DNA from: Achromobacter denitrificans NBRC 15125
GTDB taxonomy: Bacteria; Pseudomonadota; Gammaproteobacteria; Burkholderiales; Burkholderiaceae_B
DNA: 64,000 nt
Direction: 5' to 3'
Assembly: GCF_001571365.1 (NCBI RefSeq)
Contig: NZ_BCTQ01000017.1
Coordinates: 62,001-126,000, forward strand
This document shows positions 8,129 through 17,767 of this stretch, piece after piece. The position numbers and the translations under genes were made by a program. Positions within the stretch are counted from its first letter, which is position 1; each line of letters opens with the position of its first letter. Below the pieces are notes generated by a model. That model saw nothing but the letters and a program-made list of their open reading frames with translations. It ran no database searches and was not told where the DNA came from.

Positions 8129-9037
8129 ATGATGCTGGAAGGAAAAGTGGTCGTCGTCACCGGCGCGGCCAACGGGATCGGCCGCGCCGCCGCGGTGGCC
8201 CTGGCGGCGCAGGGCGCCCGCGTGGTGGTCAACGATCTCAACGTGTCGCTGGACGGCACCAGCGCCTCGCAGAGCACCGCGTCGCAGGTGGTGGAGGAAA
8301 TCCGCGCCGCCGGCGGCACCGCCATCGCCAACGGCGATTCGGTGGCGGAGTACGCCAGCGCGAAGCGCATCATCGAAGCCGCGGCCGACACCTACGGCCG
8401 GGTGGATGCCGTCGTGAACAATGCGGGCATCGTGCGCGACAAGATGTTCCACCGCCTCACCCCCGAGGACTTCGACGCGGTGGTCAAGGTCCACCTCTAC
8501 GGCTGCTTCAACCTCAGCCATGCGGCCGCGGGCCACTTCCGCGAACAGGGCGGCGGCAGCCTGATCAACATGACGTCCAATTCGGCCGTCATCGGCAACC
8601 GCGGCCAGGCCAACTACTGCGCCGCCAAACTCGGCATCGTGGGCCTGTCCAAGGCCATGGCGCTGGACATGGCGGCCTTCAACGTGCGCTCGAACTGCAT
8701 CGCGCCGCTGGCCTGGAGCCGCATGACGGAAACCATCCCGGCCAAGACCGAAGAGCAGGCACGCCACGTCGAGAAGATCCGCCGCATGGGGCCGGAGACG
8801 ATCGCGCCGCTGATCTGCTACCTGGCTTCCGACGCCTCGTCCGAAGTGTCGGGACAGGTGTTCGCCATCCGCCTGAACGAGATCTTCCTCATGAGCCAAT
8901 CGCGCCCGGTGCGCTCGGTGCACCGCTCGGACGGCTGGACCGCGCAAAGCATCGCCGAGCACGGCATGGCCGCGCTGCGCGCATCCTTCATGCCGCTGGA
9001 CACCTCGGCCCAGGTGTTCGCCTGGGATCCGGTGTGA
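8129..9037 (+). CDS. SDR-family 3-hydroxyacyl-CoA dehydrogenase (MFE-2-like)
   Basis: A 302-residue short-chain dehydrogenase: cofactor motif TGAANGIG, NNAG, and catalytic Ser/Tyr/Lys in MTSNSAVIG and YCAAK. The VVNDLNVSLDG insert and general layout resemble the dehydrogenase part of MFE-2 and related (R)-3-hydroxyacyl-CoA dehydrogenases. The AAGGAG at 8119-8124 serves either of two adjacent ATGs (8129 or 8132). It is followed 7 bp later by a MaoC hydratase, so the pair matches the two catalytic parts of MFE-2 as separate genes. Confidence 0.9.
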   Translation: MMLEGKVVVVTGAANGIGRAAAVALAAQGARVVVNDLNVSLDGTSASQSTASQVVEEIRAAGGTAIANGDSVAEYASAKRIIEAAADTYGRVDAVVNNAGIVRDKMFHRLTPEDFDAVVKVHLYGCFNLSHAAAGHFREQGGGSLINMTSNSAVIGNRGQANYCAAKLGIVGLSKAMALDMAAFNVRSNCIAPLAWSRMTETIPAKTEEQARHVEKIRRMGPETIAPLICYLASDASSEVSGQVFAIRLNEIFLMSQSRPVRSVHRSDGWTAQSIAEHGMAALRASFMPLDTSAQVFAWDPV

Positions 9038-9044
9038 GGCTGCC

Positions 9045-9923
9045 ATGGCGCTGGACTATCACCGCTTGAAGTCCCATGCGTTCGAAACCGGGCGCCAGGC
9101 CTACGGCGAGGATGACTGCATCCTCTATGCCCTGGGCGTGGGCGCCGGCCTGGCGGACGACGCGGACGTCGGCGACGAAACGCAATTCATCTACGAGCAG
9201 GGCCTGCGCGCCCTGCCCGCCATGGCCGCCGTGCTGGCCTATCCCGGCTTCTGGATGCGCGATCCGCGCCATGGGCTGGACTGGCGCCAGGTAGTGCACG
9301 GCGAGCAGCGCATGCGCTTCGTCCGACCGCTGCCGACGCAAGGCGAAGTGCGCTGCCGCATGGAAGTCAGCCACGTCGCCGACAAGCGCCCCGGCGCCTT
9401 CGTCGTGACGCGGCGCACGCTGAGCGACGCGGCGACGGGGCGGGAACTCGCCGTCATCGAGCAACTGAACATCTGCCGCGGCGACGGCGGCTACTCGGGC
9501 GGCGACGCCGCCTTGAACGACGCCCTGCCGGCGCCCATACCCGCGCCGCCCGAAGGCCCCGCGGACAGCGTCGTCCTCCTGCCCACCAGCCGCAACCAGG
9601 CCGCGCTGTACCGCCTGAACGCCGACCGCAATCCGCTGCACGTGGATCCGGCCAGCGCCCGGCGAGCCGGCTATGCGCGGCCCATCCTGCACGGCGCGGC
9701 CCTGCTGGGCATGGTGAACCGCGCCCTCGAACCCGCGCTGCGGCGGTTGCCCGGACGGCGGCTGGCGGGGCTGGACCTGCGCTTCCTGGCGCCGGTCTAT
9801 CCCGGCCTGCCGGTCGCGGTCTCCTTGTGGCGCGAACCGGAAGGCGTCGCGCTGGCGTGCCACCAGGAAGACGCCCTGTGCGCCCAGGGCCGCGCGGCCT
9901 GGACAACGGAGGAGACGCAATGA
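9045..9923 (+). CDS. MaoC-like enoyl-CoA hydratase 2 (double hot-dog)
   Basis: A 292-residue MaoC-family protein. The N-terminal half has the MFE-2 hydratase segment ARQAYG-type lead then ILYALGVGAG. The C-terminal half has the hydratase-2 motif YRLNADRNPLHVDPASA with the catalytic Asp and His, then ILHGAALLG. Length fits a two-hot-dog subunit. It would hydrate trans-2-enoyl-CoA to the (R)-3-hydroxyacyl-CoA used by the preceding SDR. It overlaps the CoA-transferase A start by 4 bp. Confidence 0.92.
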   Translation: MALDYHRLKSHAFETGRQAYGEDDCILYALGVGAGLADDADVGDETQFIYEQGLRALPAMAAVLAYPGFWMRDPRHGLDWRQVVHGEQRMRFVRPLPTQGEVRCRMEVSHVADKRPGAFVVTRRTLSDAATGRELAVIEQLNICRGDGGYSGGDAALNDALPAPIPAPPEGPADSVVLLPTSRNQAALYRLNADRNPLHVDPASARRAGYARPILHGAALLGMVNRALEPALRRLPGRRLAGLDLRFLAPVYPGLPVAVSLWREPEGVALACHQEDALCAQGRAAWTTEETQ

Positions 9924-10584
9924 AAGACAAGACTTGCCTCGACGCGCGGGACGCCCTGCGCGACGTGGAATCCGGCGCCGCCATTTTCGTGGGCGGCTTC
10001 GGCGGCTCGGGCATTCCCGCCCGCCTGCTGGCGGCCTTGCTGGCCAAGCCCGGCGTGCGCGACCTGACCCTGATCAACAACAACGCCGGCGCCGGCGAAA
10101 CGAGTTTCCTGGCGCTGGTCGCCGCGGGCCGCGTCAGCCGCATCGTCTGCTCCTATCCCCGCATGCCCGGCAACGAAGTGATCCGGGACCGCGTGCGGGC
10201 AGGCAGCCTGGTGGTGGAGGTGATGCCCCAGGGCACGCTGGTCGAACGCATCCGGGCCGGCGGCGCCGGCATGGGGCCGTTCTTCTCGCCCACCGGCTAC
10301 GGCACGCCCCTGGCCGAAGGCAAGGAAACCCGCGTGTACGGCGGCCGCGGCTACGTGCTCGAAACGCCGCTGCGCGCGGACTTCGCCTTCGTGCGCGCGC
10401 ATCGCGCCGACCGACTGGGCAACCTGGTGTACCGGCGCGCCCAGCGCAATTTCGGGCCGGTGATGTGCACGGCGGCCCGGACCACCATCGCGGAGGTCGA
10501 CGAGATTCTGCCTTGCGGCGCGCTCGATCCCGATCACATCGTCACGCCCAGCCTGTTCGTGCACCGGCTGTTGGGGAGCCCTCA

Positions 10585-10597
<13 letters not shown>
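9920..10597 (+). CDS. Class I CoA-transferase, subunit A
   Basis: A 225-residue alpha subunit of a heteromeric family I CoA-transferase. It shows FVGGFGGSGIPARLL, the usual glycine-rich CoA-contact segment, and LINNNAGAGE. The start is placed at 9920, with AACGGAGGAG just before and ATGA overlap with the MaoC gene; longer starts lie inside MaoC. It works with subunit B (10585-11256). Together they would move CoA between succinyl- or acetyl-CoA and an oxo- or other carboxylic acid. A direct substrate assignment is not possible. Confidence 0.92.
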
Positions 10598-11256
<659 letters not shown>

Positions 11257-11269
11257 ACCCGCCATCGCC

Positions 11270-12445
11270 ATGATACGCACCGAACATTTTCTCGAAGACG
11301 CCGAAGCCTGGCTGCGGACCGCGCTTGCGCAGTTGCGCGAGCGCTACCCCGAGACCGCCTCGCACACGCCGGAATGCCGCCAGGCCTGGAACCGCATGCT
11401 GTGCGAGGCCGATCTCATCGCCCTCACCTGGCCGCGCGAATACGGCGGCCGCGAACTGGCCACGGCCACGCTGATCGCCTTCCATGAACTCTGCGCGCGC
11501 CTGCACGCGCCGCAGCCCATCAACAGCATCGCGCACGCGATCCTCGCGCCCACGCTGCTGCGCTTCGGCACGCCCGAACAGAAGTCCCTGTTCCTGCCCG
11601 GCATCCGGGACGGCAGCGAGATATGGTGCCAGGGCTACTCGGAACCCCAGACCGGCTCCGACCTGTCGTCGGTGCGCATGCGGGCCCGGCCCGAGGCCGC
11701 CGGCTGGCGGGTCGACGGCCGCAAGATCTGGACCACCCAGGCGCACCTGGCGCGATGGTGCTTCGGGCTGATCCGCACCGATCCGGACAGCCGCGCCCAC
11801 CGCGGGCTGAGCTTCATGCTCATCGACATGCGCGCCGCGGGCGTGCGGGTCGAGCCGATACGCCAGATGACCGGCGAAGCCGACTACAACGAAGTGCTGT
11901 TCGAAGCGGTGGCGGTGCCCGAAGGCCGCATCCTGGGTGAGCCCGGCGACGGCTGGCGCATCGCGATGGCGGCGGCCGAGTACGAGCGGGGCATCTACTT
12001 CATGCCCCGCGTGGTCCAGCTGGAAGACGAGCTGGCCGAACTGGAAGCGGCCTTGGAGCGGGCGCCGCTGGCGGCGGACGAACGCGCCGTGCATATCCGA
12101 CGCGTCCAGGGCCTGGCCGATGCCTGCCAGGTCATCCGCTGGCGCGTGGACCGCGTGCTGAGCCAGGTGGCCGCGGGAGAAACCCCCGGCATCGATGGCG
12201 CCATGCTCAAGCTGATGTGGAGCGAAACCCGCCAGCAGGTGTGGGAACAGCGCGTGGAGCTGCTGGGCGAGGCGGCCCTGGTGGGCCCGCAGGCCGCCGC
12301 GCCGTATGCGGGGCCCGCCAGCGTGCTGCGCGAGTTCCTGTGGTCCCGGGCCGAGACCATCGTGGCCGGCACCTCGGAAATCCAACGCAATATCGTGGGC
12401 GAGCGCCTGCTCGGCCTGCCCAAGGACAGGGGACAACATGCATAG
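11270..12445 (+). CDS. Acyl-CoA dehydrogenase, larger subunit
   Basis: A 391-residue acyl-CoA dehydrogenase (FAD). Start MIRTEHFLEDAEAWL; WCQGYSEPQTGSDLSSV is the flavin/substrate segment, and GTSEIQRNIVGERLLGLPKD is the C-terminal signature. It would form the 2,3-double bond in an acyl-CoA. The next gene encodes a second, shorter acyl-CoA dehydrogenase overlapping by 8 bp. Such adjacent pairs form alpha2beta2 enzymes in steroid side-chain catabolism (FadE/ChsE types), so a heteromer is likely but inferred. Confidence 0.92.
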   Translation: MIRTEHFLEDAEAWLRTALAQLRERYPETASHTPECRQAWNRMLCEADLIALTWPREYGGRELATATLIAFHELCARLHAPQPINSIAHAILAPTLLRFGTPEQKSLFLPGIRDGSEIWCQGYSEPQTGSDLSSVRMRARPEAAGWRVDGRKIWTTQAHLARWCFGLIRTDPDSRAHRGLSFMLIDMRAAGVRVEPIRQMTGEADYNEVLFEAVAVPEGRILGEPGDGWRIAMAAAEYERGIYFMPRVVQLEDELAELEAALERAPLAADERAVHIRRVQGLADACQVIRWRVDRVLSQVAAGETPGIDGAMLKLMWSETRQQVWEQRVELLGEAALVGPQAAAPYAGPASVLREFLWSRAETIVAGTSEIQRNIVGERLLGLPKDRGQHA

Positions 12446-13385
12446 CGAAATCAGGACCTTGCTGTCCTCGACCTTCGGCCGCCTGCTCGAAGAGCAGCAT
12501 CCGGCCGCGTACGCGCGCCGCGCGCTGCCGGCGCATCACGAGGCCCAGCGCGCCCTGTGGAAGGAACTGGTGGACGGCGGCTGGCTGGAAGCGGGTTCCG
12601 ACGCGTTCCAGGAAGAGTACGGCCCCGGCATGCTGCCCATGGGCGAATGGGCCGGGCGCGCGCTGCTCACCCTGCCCTATGCCGGCTCGGCCTTCCTGGC
12701 CCGCGTGCTGCAAGAGCAGGCGCCCGGCGCCGGCGACGTGGTGCTGGACCTGGCCGCGCATCCCGCCGGCATCCGCTGCGACCGCGCCGACGACGACGCC
12801 GGCTGGATCGACGACCACGGCCCGTCCGCCCAGTACCTGCGCCTGAGCCGGCAGGACGGCGGCTGGACGCTAGCGCGCCATGACCCGGCGCTGCTGGAGC
12901 CGGTGCAGAGCCTGGATCCGACCGTGGCGTTGGCCCGCCTGCGCGGGCCGGCCCAGGCGCAGGTGGGACTGCGCGACGAACAGGTCCGGCCCGCGCTGTA
13001 CTGCCACCATGCTTTCTTGCTGGCGCAACTGACCGGCGCGGCCGCCGCGGCGCTGGACCTGGCGATCGCCCATGCCAAGGAACGCGAACAGTTCGGACGC
13101 CCGATCGGGCAGTTCCAGGCGATCAAGCATCCGCTGGTCGACGCCTGGATCGGGTTGGACAACAGCCGCTACGCCATTGAGGCGATGCTGCGGGCGCGCA
13201 CCGAGCCCGATGCCGCGTTGGCGGCCCTGGCCACACGGGTGGCGGCGGCCTCGGCGCGACGCGCCGTCAAGCTGTCCATCCAGGTTCATGGCGGCATCGG
13301 CTTTTCCTGGGAGCACGACGCCCAGCTCTACCTGAAGCGCGCCTACCGGCTGGCCGTCGAGGCCGAACGCGCGGCGGCGCTCTAG
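12438..13385 (+). CDS. Acyl-CoA dehydrogenase, smaller subunit
   Basis: A 315-residue acyl-CoA dehydrogenase-like protein, shorter than the usual 380-400. HAKEREQFGRPIGQFQAIKH and QVHGGIGFSWEHDAQLYLKR are standard C-terminal-domain motifs; the N-terminal domain is diverged. That profile is common in the second subunit of heteromeric FadE pairs. It is the last gene of the 5627 operon. A GC-rich hairpin follows at 13395-13426. Confidence 0.9.
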   Translation: MHSEIRTLLSSTFGRLLEEQHPAAYARRALPAHHEAQRALWKELVDGGWLEAGSDAFQEEYGPGMLPMGEWAGRALLTLPYAGSAFLARVLQEQAPGAGDVVLDLAAHPAGIRCDRADDDAGWIDDHGPSAQYLRLSRQDGGWTLARHDPALLEPVQSLDPTVALARLRGPAQAQVGLRDEQVRPALYCHHAFLLAQLTGAAAAALDLAIAHAKEREQFGRPIGQFQAIKHPLVDAWIGLDNSRYAIEAMLRARTEPDAALAALATRVAAASARRAVKLSIQVHGGIGFSWEHDAQLYLKRAYRLAVEAERAAAL

Positions 13386-13394
13386 CGCGCGCCC

Positions 13395-13426
13395 CGCGGC
13401 CCCGGCGCGATGCGCCGCGGGCCGCG
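13395..13426. terminator. GC-rich hairpin between convergent operons
   Basis: Arms CGCGGCCCCGGCGC and GCGCCGCGGGCCGCG pair with one bulged base around a GAT loop, followed by GTTCTCTTC, a poor T-tract. It lies between the acyl-CoA dehydrogenase stop (13385) and the convergent Bug stop (13435). It probably limits read-through but is not a textbook terminator. Confidence 0.55.
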
Positions 13427-13434
13427 CGTTCTCT

Positions 13435-14406
13435 TCAATTGGCCTGGATCTTCGCGTTCTTGATAATGGCCGTCCAGCGCGCCGTTTCCTCGTTCGACAG
13501 CTTCTCCAGATCGGCGCTGCTGCCCGGAAACGGCACCGCGCCCTGCTCCGCCAGCTGCGCGGTCAGCGAGTCGTCGCGGGCGATGCCGACGACCGTGTCC
13601 TGCAGCTTGCGGATGATCTCGGCGGATGTGCCGGCCGGCGCCATGACGCCGTACCAGGATTCGACCACCGCGTCCTGGACGCCCGCTTCCGCCAGCGTCG
13701 GCACGTCGGGCAGGGCCGGGCTGCGTTTCTCGCTGGCCACCGCCAGCACGCGGACCTGGCCCGTCTTGGCGTAGGCCAGCACGTTGGGCAGGTTGGCGAA
13801 CAGCACCTGCACCTGCCCCGACAGCAGGTCCGCCGTGGCCGGCCCCGCGCCGCGGTACGGCACGTGCTCGAACCGCGCGCCCGAGCGGTACATGAACAGC
13901 TCGCCCGTCATATGGTTGACCGAGCCGATGCCGGCCGAGGCCATATTCAGCTTGCCGGGGTTTTCCTTCGCGTAGGCCACCAGCTCCGCCACGGTCTTGG
14001 CCGGCGTGCCGGGCGAGACCGCCAGCACGTTCGGCACGGTGGAAAACAAGGCCACCGGCGCGAAGTCGCGCGCCGCGTCGTACGGCGGATTGCGGGTCAG
14101 CAGCGGCTGGATCGACTGCTGCCCCATGGTCGCGAGCAGGAGCGTATAGCCGTCGGCCGGCGCCTTGGCGACGAAGTTGGCACCGATGCTGCCGCCTCCG
14201 CCCGGCTTGTTCTCGACGATGACGGGCTGGCCCAGTTTTTCGGACATATGGTTGGCCAGCAGCCGCCCCATCAGGTTCACGGTGCCGCCCGGCGCGAACG
14301 GCACGACCAGCGTGACGGGCCTGGAAGGATAGGCCTGCGCCTGGACCTGGGCGCTCAGGCAGAGCCCCGCCGCGGCCGCCAGGCCCGCGATCATTTTCAG
14401 CATCAT
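13435..14406 (-). CDS. Bug/TctC-family periplasmic solute receptor
   Basis: A 323-residue receptor with a signal peptide (about 24 residues, ending VQAQA). Motifs are YPSRPVTLVVPFAPGGTVN, VIVENKPGGGGSIG and VPYRGAGPATADLLSG. It lies 27 bp downstream of the argininosuccinate-lyase-like gene on the same strand and should be co-transcribed with it, so its ligand may be the lyase substrate or a relative. No membrane subunit is linked. Confidence 0.94.
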   Translation of the reverse strand: MMLKMIAGLAAAAGLCLSAQVQAQAYPSRPVTLVVPFAPGGTVNLMGRLLANHMSEKLGQPVIVENKPGGGGSIGANFVAKAPADGYTLLLATMGQQSIQPLLTRNPPYDAARDFAPVALFSTVPNVLAVSPGTPAKTVAELVAYAKENPGKLNMASAGIGSVNHMTGELFMYRSGARFEHVPYRGAGPATADLLSGQVQVLFANLPNVLAYAKTGQVRVLAVASEKRSPALPDVPTLAEAGVQDAVVESWYGVMAPAGTSAEIIRKLQDTVVGIARDDSLTAQLAEQGAVPFPGSSADLEKLSNEETARWTAIIKNAKIQAN

Positions 14407-14433
14407 CGAATTCCCCTTGTTGGTTTGGCTTGA

Positions 14434-15966
14434 TCAGGCGCCCTGGACGGCGGGCAGCCCGGTTTCGGTTGAAATCAGCGCGCCGATGCGCCGTTGCAGC
14501 AATGCCTGGGCTTCGCGGGTCCGATGTCCGGCCGCTTCGATCACGCCCCGCCGCTTGCGCAGCGCCTCGCGCTGTTCGCCGATGCGCGCGCGGACCAGGG
14601 AGGGCGCCGGCCCGCCCAGCGACCGGCGCGCGGCGACGTTGCGCGCCGGATCGAGGCAGGCGTCGATGGCTTCCCGCGCCAGCGGAACCGCGCGCCCCAC
14701 CTCCTGGAGCGCCGCGGCGTCGATCATGGCCGGGGTGATCTCACGGGCCGGCTTTCCGGCATCGATCGCTTCCCGGACGACGGCGCCGATGATGTGATGG
14801 GCGTCGCGAAACGATACGCCGCCGTCTCGCACCAGCAGGTCCGCCAGGTCGGTGACGGTGGAGAAATCCTCGGCCGCGCGCGCGGCCATGCGCGCTGGCG
14901 CGGGCTCGACCTGCTCCACCAGCAGCTTCATCAGCGCCAGGGACTTGAGCGCCTCGTCGCAGGCCTCCCAGCACGTGCGCGTGCTTTCGCGGCTGCTGTC
15001 GCCGGAGTGCGTGAAATGCGTGGACTTCACCGTGGCCAGGGCCGCCGACGCCAAGCCGATCAGATGGCCCGTCTTGCCGCGCAGGTACTCCAGCACCGCC
15101 GGATTCTTCTTCTGCGGCATGATGCTGGAGGTGCTGGCGATGCTGTCCGGGAAGGACAGGTAGCCGAACTCCGGCGTGGACCAGATGTAGAAGTCCTGCA
15201 CCATGCGGCTGCAGGTGATCATCATGATCGAGAGCGCCGCGCTCAGTTCCAGCGCGAAGTCGCGCGACGCGACGCCGTCCAGCGCGTTCGCCAGCGGCTG
15301 GCTGAAGCCCAGCATCGCGCTGGTCGCGGCGCGGTCGATGGGAAAAGAGGTGCCCGCCAGCGCGCAGGCGCCCAGCGGCGAGGCGTCCGCCGTATCGAGC
15401 GCATGCAGGATGCGGTCCACGTCGCGAGACCAGGCGTCGGCCAGCGCCGACAGGTAATAGCCATAAGTGATGGGCTGCGCGGCCTGCATGTGCGTGTAGC
15501 CCGGCATCACGCAGTCGGCGAACCTCTCGGCCTGCGCCAGGGCCGCCTCCGCGACGCCGATCAGGGCCGCGCCGATGCGCATCCCGAAATCGCGGGCGCG
15601 GATGCGGTCGATGGTGGCGCCGATGTCGTTGCGGCTGCGGGCCGTGTGCAGGCGGCCGCCCAGCTCCTGCCCCACCAGCTTGATGAGGTGCGCTTCGTAA
15701 TTGAAGTAGGCCTCTTCCCGCGCGGGGTCGAGTTCCACCGCGTCCGGGCCTTCGGCCTGCATCCTCAGCAGCGCGGCGGCCAGGCTGGCCGACGCGTCCC
15801 GGTCCAGGATGCCTTGCTCGTGCAGCATCGAGAGATGGGCCAGGTTGATCTGGGTCAGCATCTCGAAGTTGGCGTGGAACTCGCGGTTCAGGCGCGGAAG
15901 GAAAAGGTACTGGAGCACCTCGGGCGCGAGGGGCTGCTTCAAGCGGCTGCTGACTTTGGATGGCAT
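14434..15966 (-). CDS. Argininosuccinate-lyase-like enzyme (fumarase/aspartase superfamily)
   Basis: A 510-residue lyase. It keeps the superfamily signature SSIMPQKKNP with the catalytic Ser, HTARSRND, PGYTHMQAAQPITYG with the Thr-His pair, and PLGACALAGTSFPIDR. These are ArgH motifs, but the protein is longer than typical ArgH (about 460). It sits with a Bug receptor and a divergent LysR, not with arg genes. A catabolic role, releasing fumarate from an N-substituted aspartate or succinylated amine, is plausible; biosynthetic ArgH is the alternative. The start at 15966 follows homologue-like length; an in-frame start at 16026 is possible. Confidence 0.88.
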   Translation of the reverse strand: MPSKVSSRLKQPLAPEVLQYLFLPRLNREFHANFEMLTQINLAHLSMLHEQGILDRDASASLAAALLRMQAEGPDAVELDPAREEAYFNYEAHLIKLVGQELGGRLHTARSRNDIGATIDRIRARDFGMRIGAALIGVAEAALAQAERFADCVMPGYTHMQAAQPITYGYYLSALADAWSRDVDRILHALDTADASPLGACALAGTSFPIDRAATSAMLGFSQPLANALDGVASRDFALELSAALSIMMITCSRMVQDFYIWSTPEFGYLSFPDSIASTSSIMPQKKNPAVLEYLRGKTGHLIGLASAALATVKSTHFTHSGDSSRESTRTCWEACDEALKSLALMKLLVEQVEPAPARMAARAAEDFSTVTDLADLLVRDGGVSFRDAHHIIGAVVREAIDAGKPAREITPAMIDAAALQEVGRAVPLAREAIDACLDPARNVAARRSLGGPAPSLVRARIGEQREALRKRRGVIEAAGHRTREAQALLQRRIGALISTETGLPAVQGA

Positions 15967-16090
15967 GGCGGGTCTGCGTGTGGCTGGGAAAGCCACAGTC
16001 TCCGTCCGCGCCAATCCATACGTCAAATCAAATACTTACGGCTATTCATACAAAAATGATATGCTCCACCCCAGACCTCCCGAGACCCGC
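15967..16090. promoter_or_regulatory. Divergent promoter/operator region (lyase versus LysR)
   Basis: AT-rich 124-bp gap between the divergent lyase and LysR genes. It contains a short dyad TCAT-ACAAAA-ATGA at 16046-16059 and GATATGCT beyond it, which could serve as a -10 for the LysR gene. No complete -35/-10 pair is convincing. Confidence 0.4.
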
Positions 16091-16996
16091 ATGAACTTCA
16101 AGCAAGTCGAGGCGTTCCGCGCCGTCATGATGACGCGCTCCATGACCACGGCGGCGGGGCTGCTGCATACCTCGCAGCCGAACGTCAGCCGATGGATCGC
16201 GCTGCTGGAAAAAACACTGGGCTTCGTGCTGTTCCAGCGCGTCGGCACGCGGCTACTGCCCACGCCCGAGGCCGAGGCGTTCTACGCCGACGTGGAACGC
16301 GCCTTCATCGGCCTGGAATCGCTGAACGACAGCGCCAGTTCGATCCGGCGCCGCGGCACCGGCATGCTCCGGATCGGCGCGGTGGGCTCGATCACGCAAT
16401 GCGTGCTGCCGGACGCCATCCACCTGTTCCGCGAGCAGGTGTCCGACATGCCCGTGGTGGTCCATACCGGGGGTTCCGAAGTCGTCGCCAAGTGGATGGC
16501 CACCGGATTCTGCGACATCGGCTTCTGCTCCATCCAGACCGACGTGCCCGGGCTGCGCTACGACCGGATCAACACCGCCTACGGCACCGGGATCGTGCCC
16601 GCCTCGCACCGGCTGGCCGCGAAAGCGAAACTGGAACCCGCCGATTTCAACGACGAGAACTTCATCTCCCTGCCGGCCGGCAGCTTCAACCGCGCGGCGA
16701 TCGACCGCCATTTCCCGGACGACGCCCGCATCGTCTCGATCGAAACGCCTTACGCCACGACCATCTGCTCCATGGTCGCCAAGGGGCTGGGCGTCTCCAT
16801 CGTCAATCCGGTGGTGTCGCGGGCGCTGCGCCTGCCCGACCTGCGCGAAATCCCGTTCTCCCGGAAGATCGATTTCCACAGCTATGCCGTGAGCTCGGAT
16901 CACTTTCCGATGGGCGCGCTGGCCAGGCGTATGGCGCAATGCGTGCAACAAACCTTCGCCGCGCTTGAAACGGCGCCGCCCTCGAACCGCGCCTGA
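16091..16996 (+). CDS. LysR-family transcriptional regulator
   Basis: A 301-residue LysR regulator: MNFKQVEAFRAVMMTRSMTTAAGLL, then TSQPNVSRWIALLE as recognition helix, and an effector domain. The start at 16091 is chosen from the family N-terminus; the frame is open further upstream into the divergent gene. It is divergent from the lyase/Bug pair and probably controls it. The stop and the next start share one base (TGATG), so it is coupled to the following oxygenase-like gene. Confidence 0.92.
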   Translation: MNFKQVEAFRAVMMTRSMTTAAGLLHTSQPNVSRWIALLEKTLGFVLFQRVGTRLLPTPEAEAFYADVERAFIGLESLNDSASSIRRRGTGMLRIGAVGSITQCVLPDAIHLFREQVSDMPVVVHTGGSEVVAKWMATGFCDIGFCSIQTDVPGLRYDRINTAYGTGIVPASHRLAAKAKLEPADFNDENFISLPAGSFNRAAIDRHFPDDARIVSIETPYATTICSMVAKGLGVSIVNPVVSRALRLPDLREIPFSRKIDFHSYAVSSDHFPMGALARRMAQCVQQTFAALETAPPSNRA

Positions 16997-17733
16997 TGCC
17001 CGTCGACCGCCCTTCCCCGCCGCCCGACCGCCTGATTGCCTATTACCGGAACGGCGAGGCCATGCGCAGCCGCGGCGTGGGCGGCATGGTGCTGACCGGC
17101 ACGCTCGACCTGCCCGCGCCGAACGCCCGCGTGCTGGCCGACTGGAATAGGGAAATCTCCACGCGCCTGCGCCTGGAACCCGGCGACGTCGAACAGATGC
17201 CCCTGGCGCGGACGCAGGCGCGCTGGCCGGAGTACCCGGCCTGCCCGCGGGCGATGCGCGCCTGGACCGGCGCGCTCGGCCTGGACGAGGAAACGCTGGC
17301 CGACGCCGACATCGCGCTCATGGCCTGCCGCGGCGCGCGCTACCACCACGACGCCGCGCAATACGGCGGCGCCGCGTTCTGCAATCTGTTCCTGAGCGAG
17401 GACAAGGGGCTGGACGTGCTGTTTCCCGGCACCGGCCAGCGCATCGCGCTGACGCGCGGCACGGCGATGATCTTCGATACCGCGCAGCCCCACGGCGTGG
17501 TGCCGCGCGGCCGGAGCGACTTCCGCGAGGCCGACTTCCCGTCCGGGCGGGATCTTGCGCAGCTGTTCCTGACCTGGGAGCTGCCCATCGAAGCCGACAG
17601 CGTCGCGCGGCTGCTCGGCATCGCCTTCGACGTCGACGCGGCGGCCGCGTCGCGGCTGGACGAGGAACAGGTGCGCGAAAATGGCCTGCGTGTTGCCGTC
17701 GATCCGGAATCGGGACGCTGGCAGGCAACCTGA
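16996..17733 (+). CDS. Putative Fe(II)/2-oxoglutarate oxygenase-like (double-stranded beta-helix) protein
   Basis: A 245-residue cytosolic protein I do not recognise by name. It has RYHHDAAQYGG (HxD at His117/Asp119), then MIFDTAQPHGVVPRGRSDFR, with a distal His166 and an Arg eleven residues later. That is the metal triad and 2-oxoglutarate-binding arrangement of Fe(II)/2OG oxygenases. Coupling to the LysR gene suggests it belongs to the lyase regulon, perhaps hydroxylating a substrate before or after the lyase. The assignment is from motif spacing only. Confidence 0.55.
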   Translation: MPVDRPSPPPDRLIAYYRNGEAMRSRGVGGMVLTGTLDLPAPNARVLADWNREISTRLRLEPGDVEQMPLARTQARWPEYPACPRAMRAWTGALGLDEETLADADIALMACRGARYHHDAAQYGGAAFCNLFLSEDKGLDVLFPGTGQRIALTRGTAMIFDTAQPHGVVPRGRSDFREADFPSGRDLAQLFLTWELPIEADSVARLLGIAFDVDAAAASRLDEEQVRENGLRVAVDPESGRWQAT

Positions 17734-17767
17734 AGGCGGCAAAAACGGCCCTCGCGGGGCCGGCGGA

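Noticed and set aside
17734..17767. Terminator between the oxygenase-like and LysE genes
   Set aside because: A short GC hairpin (GGCCCTCGCGGGGCC) exists, but no T-tract follows on either strand, so I do not list it.
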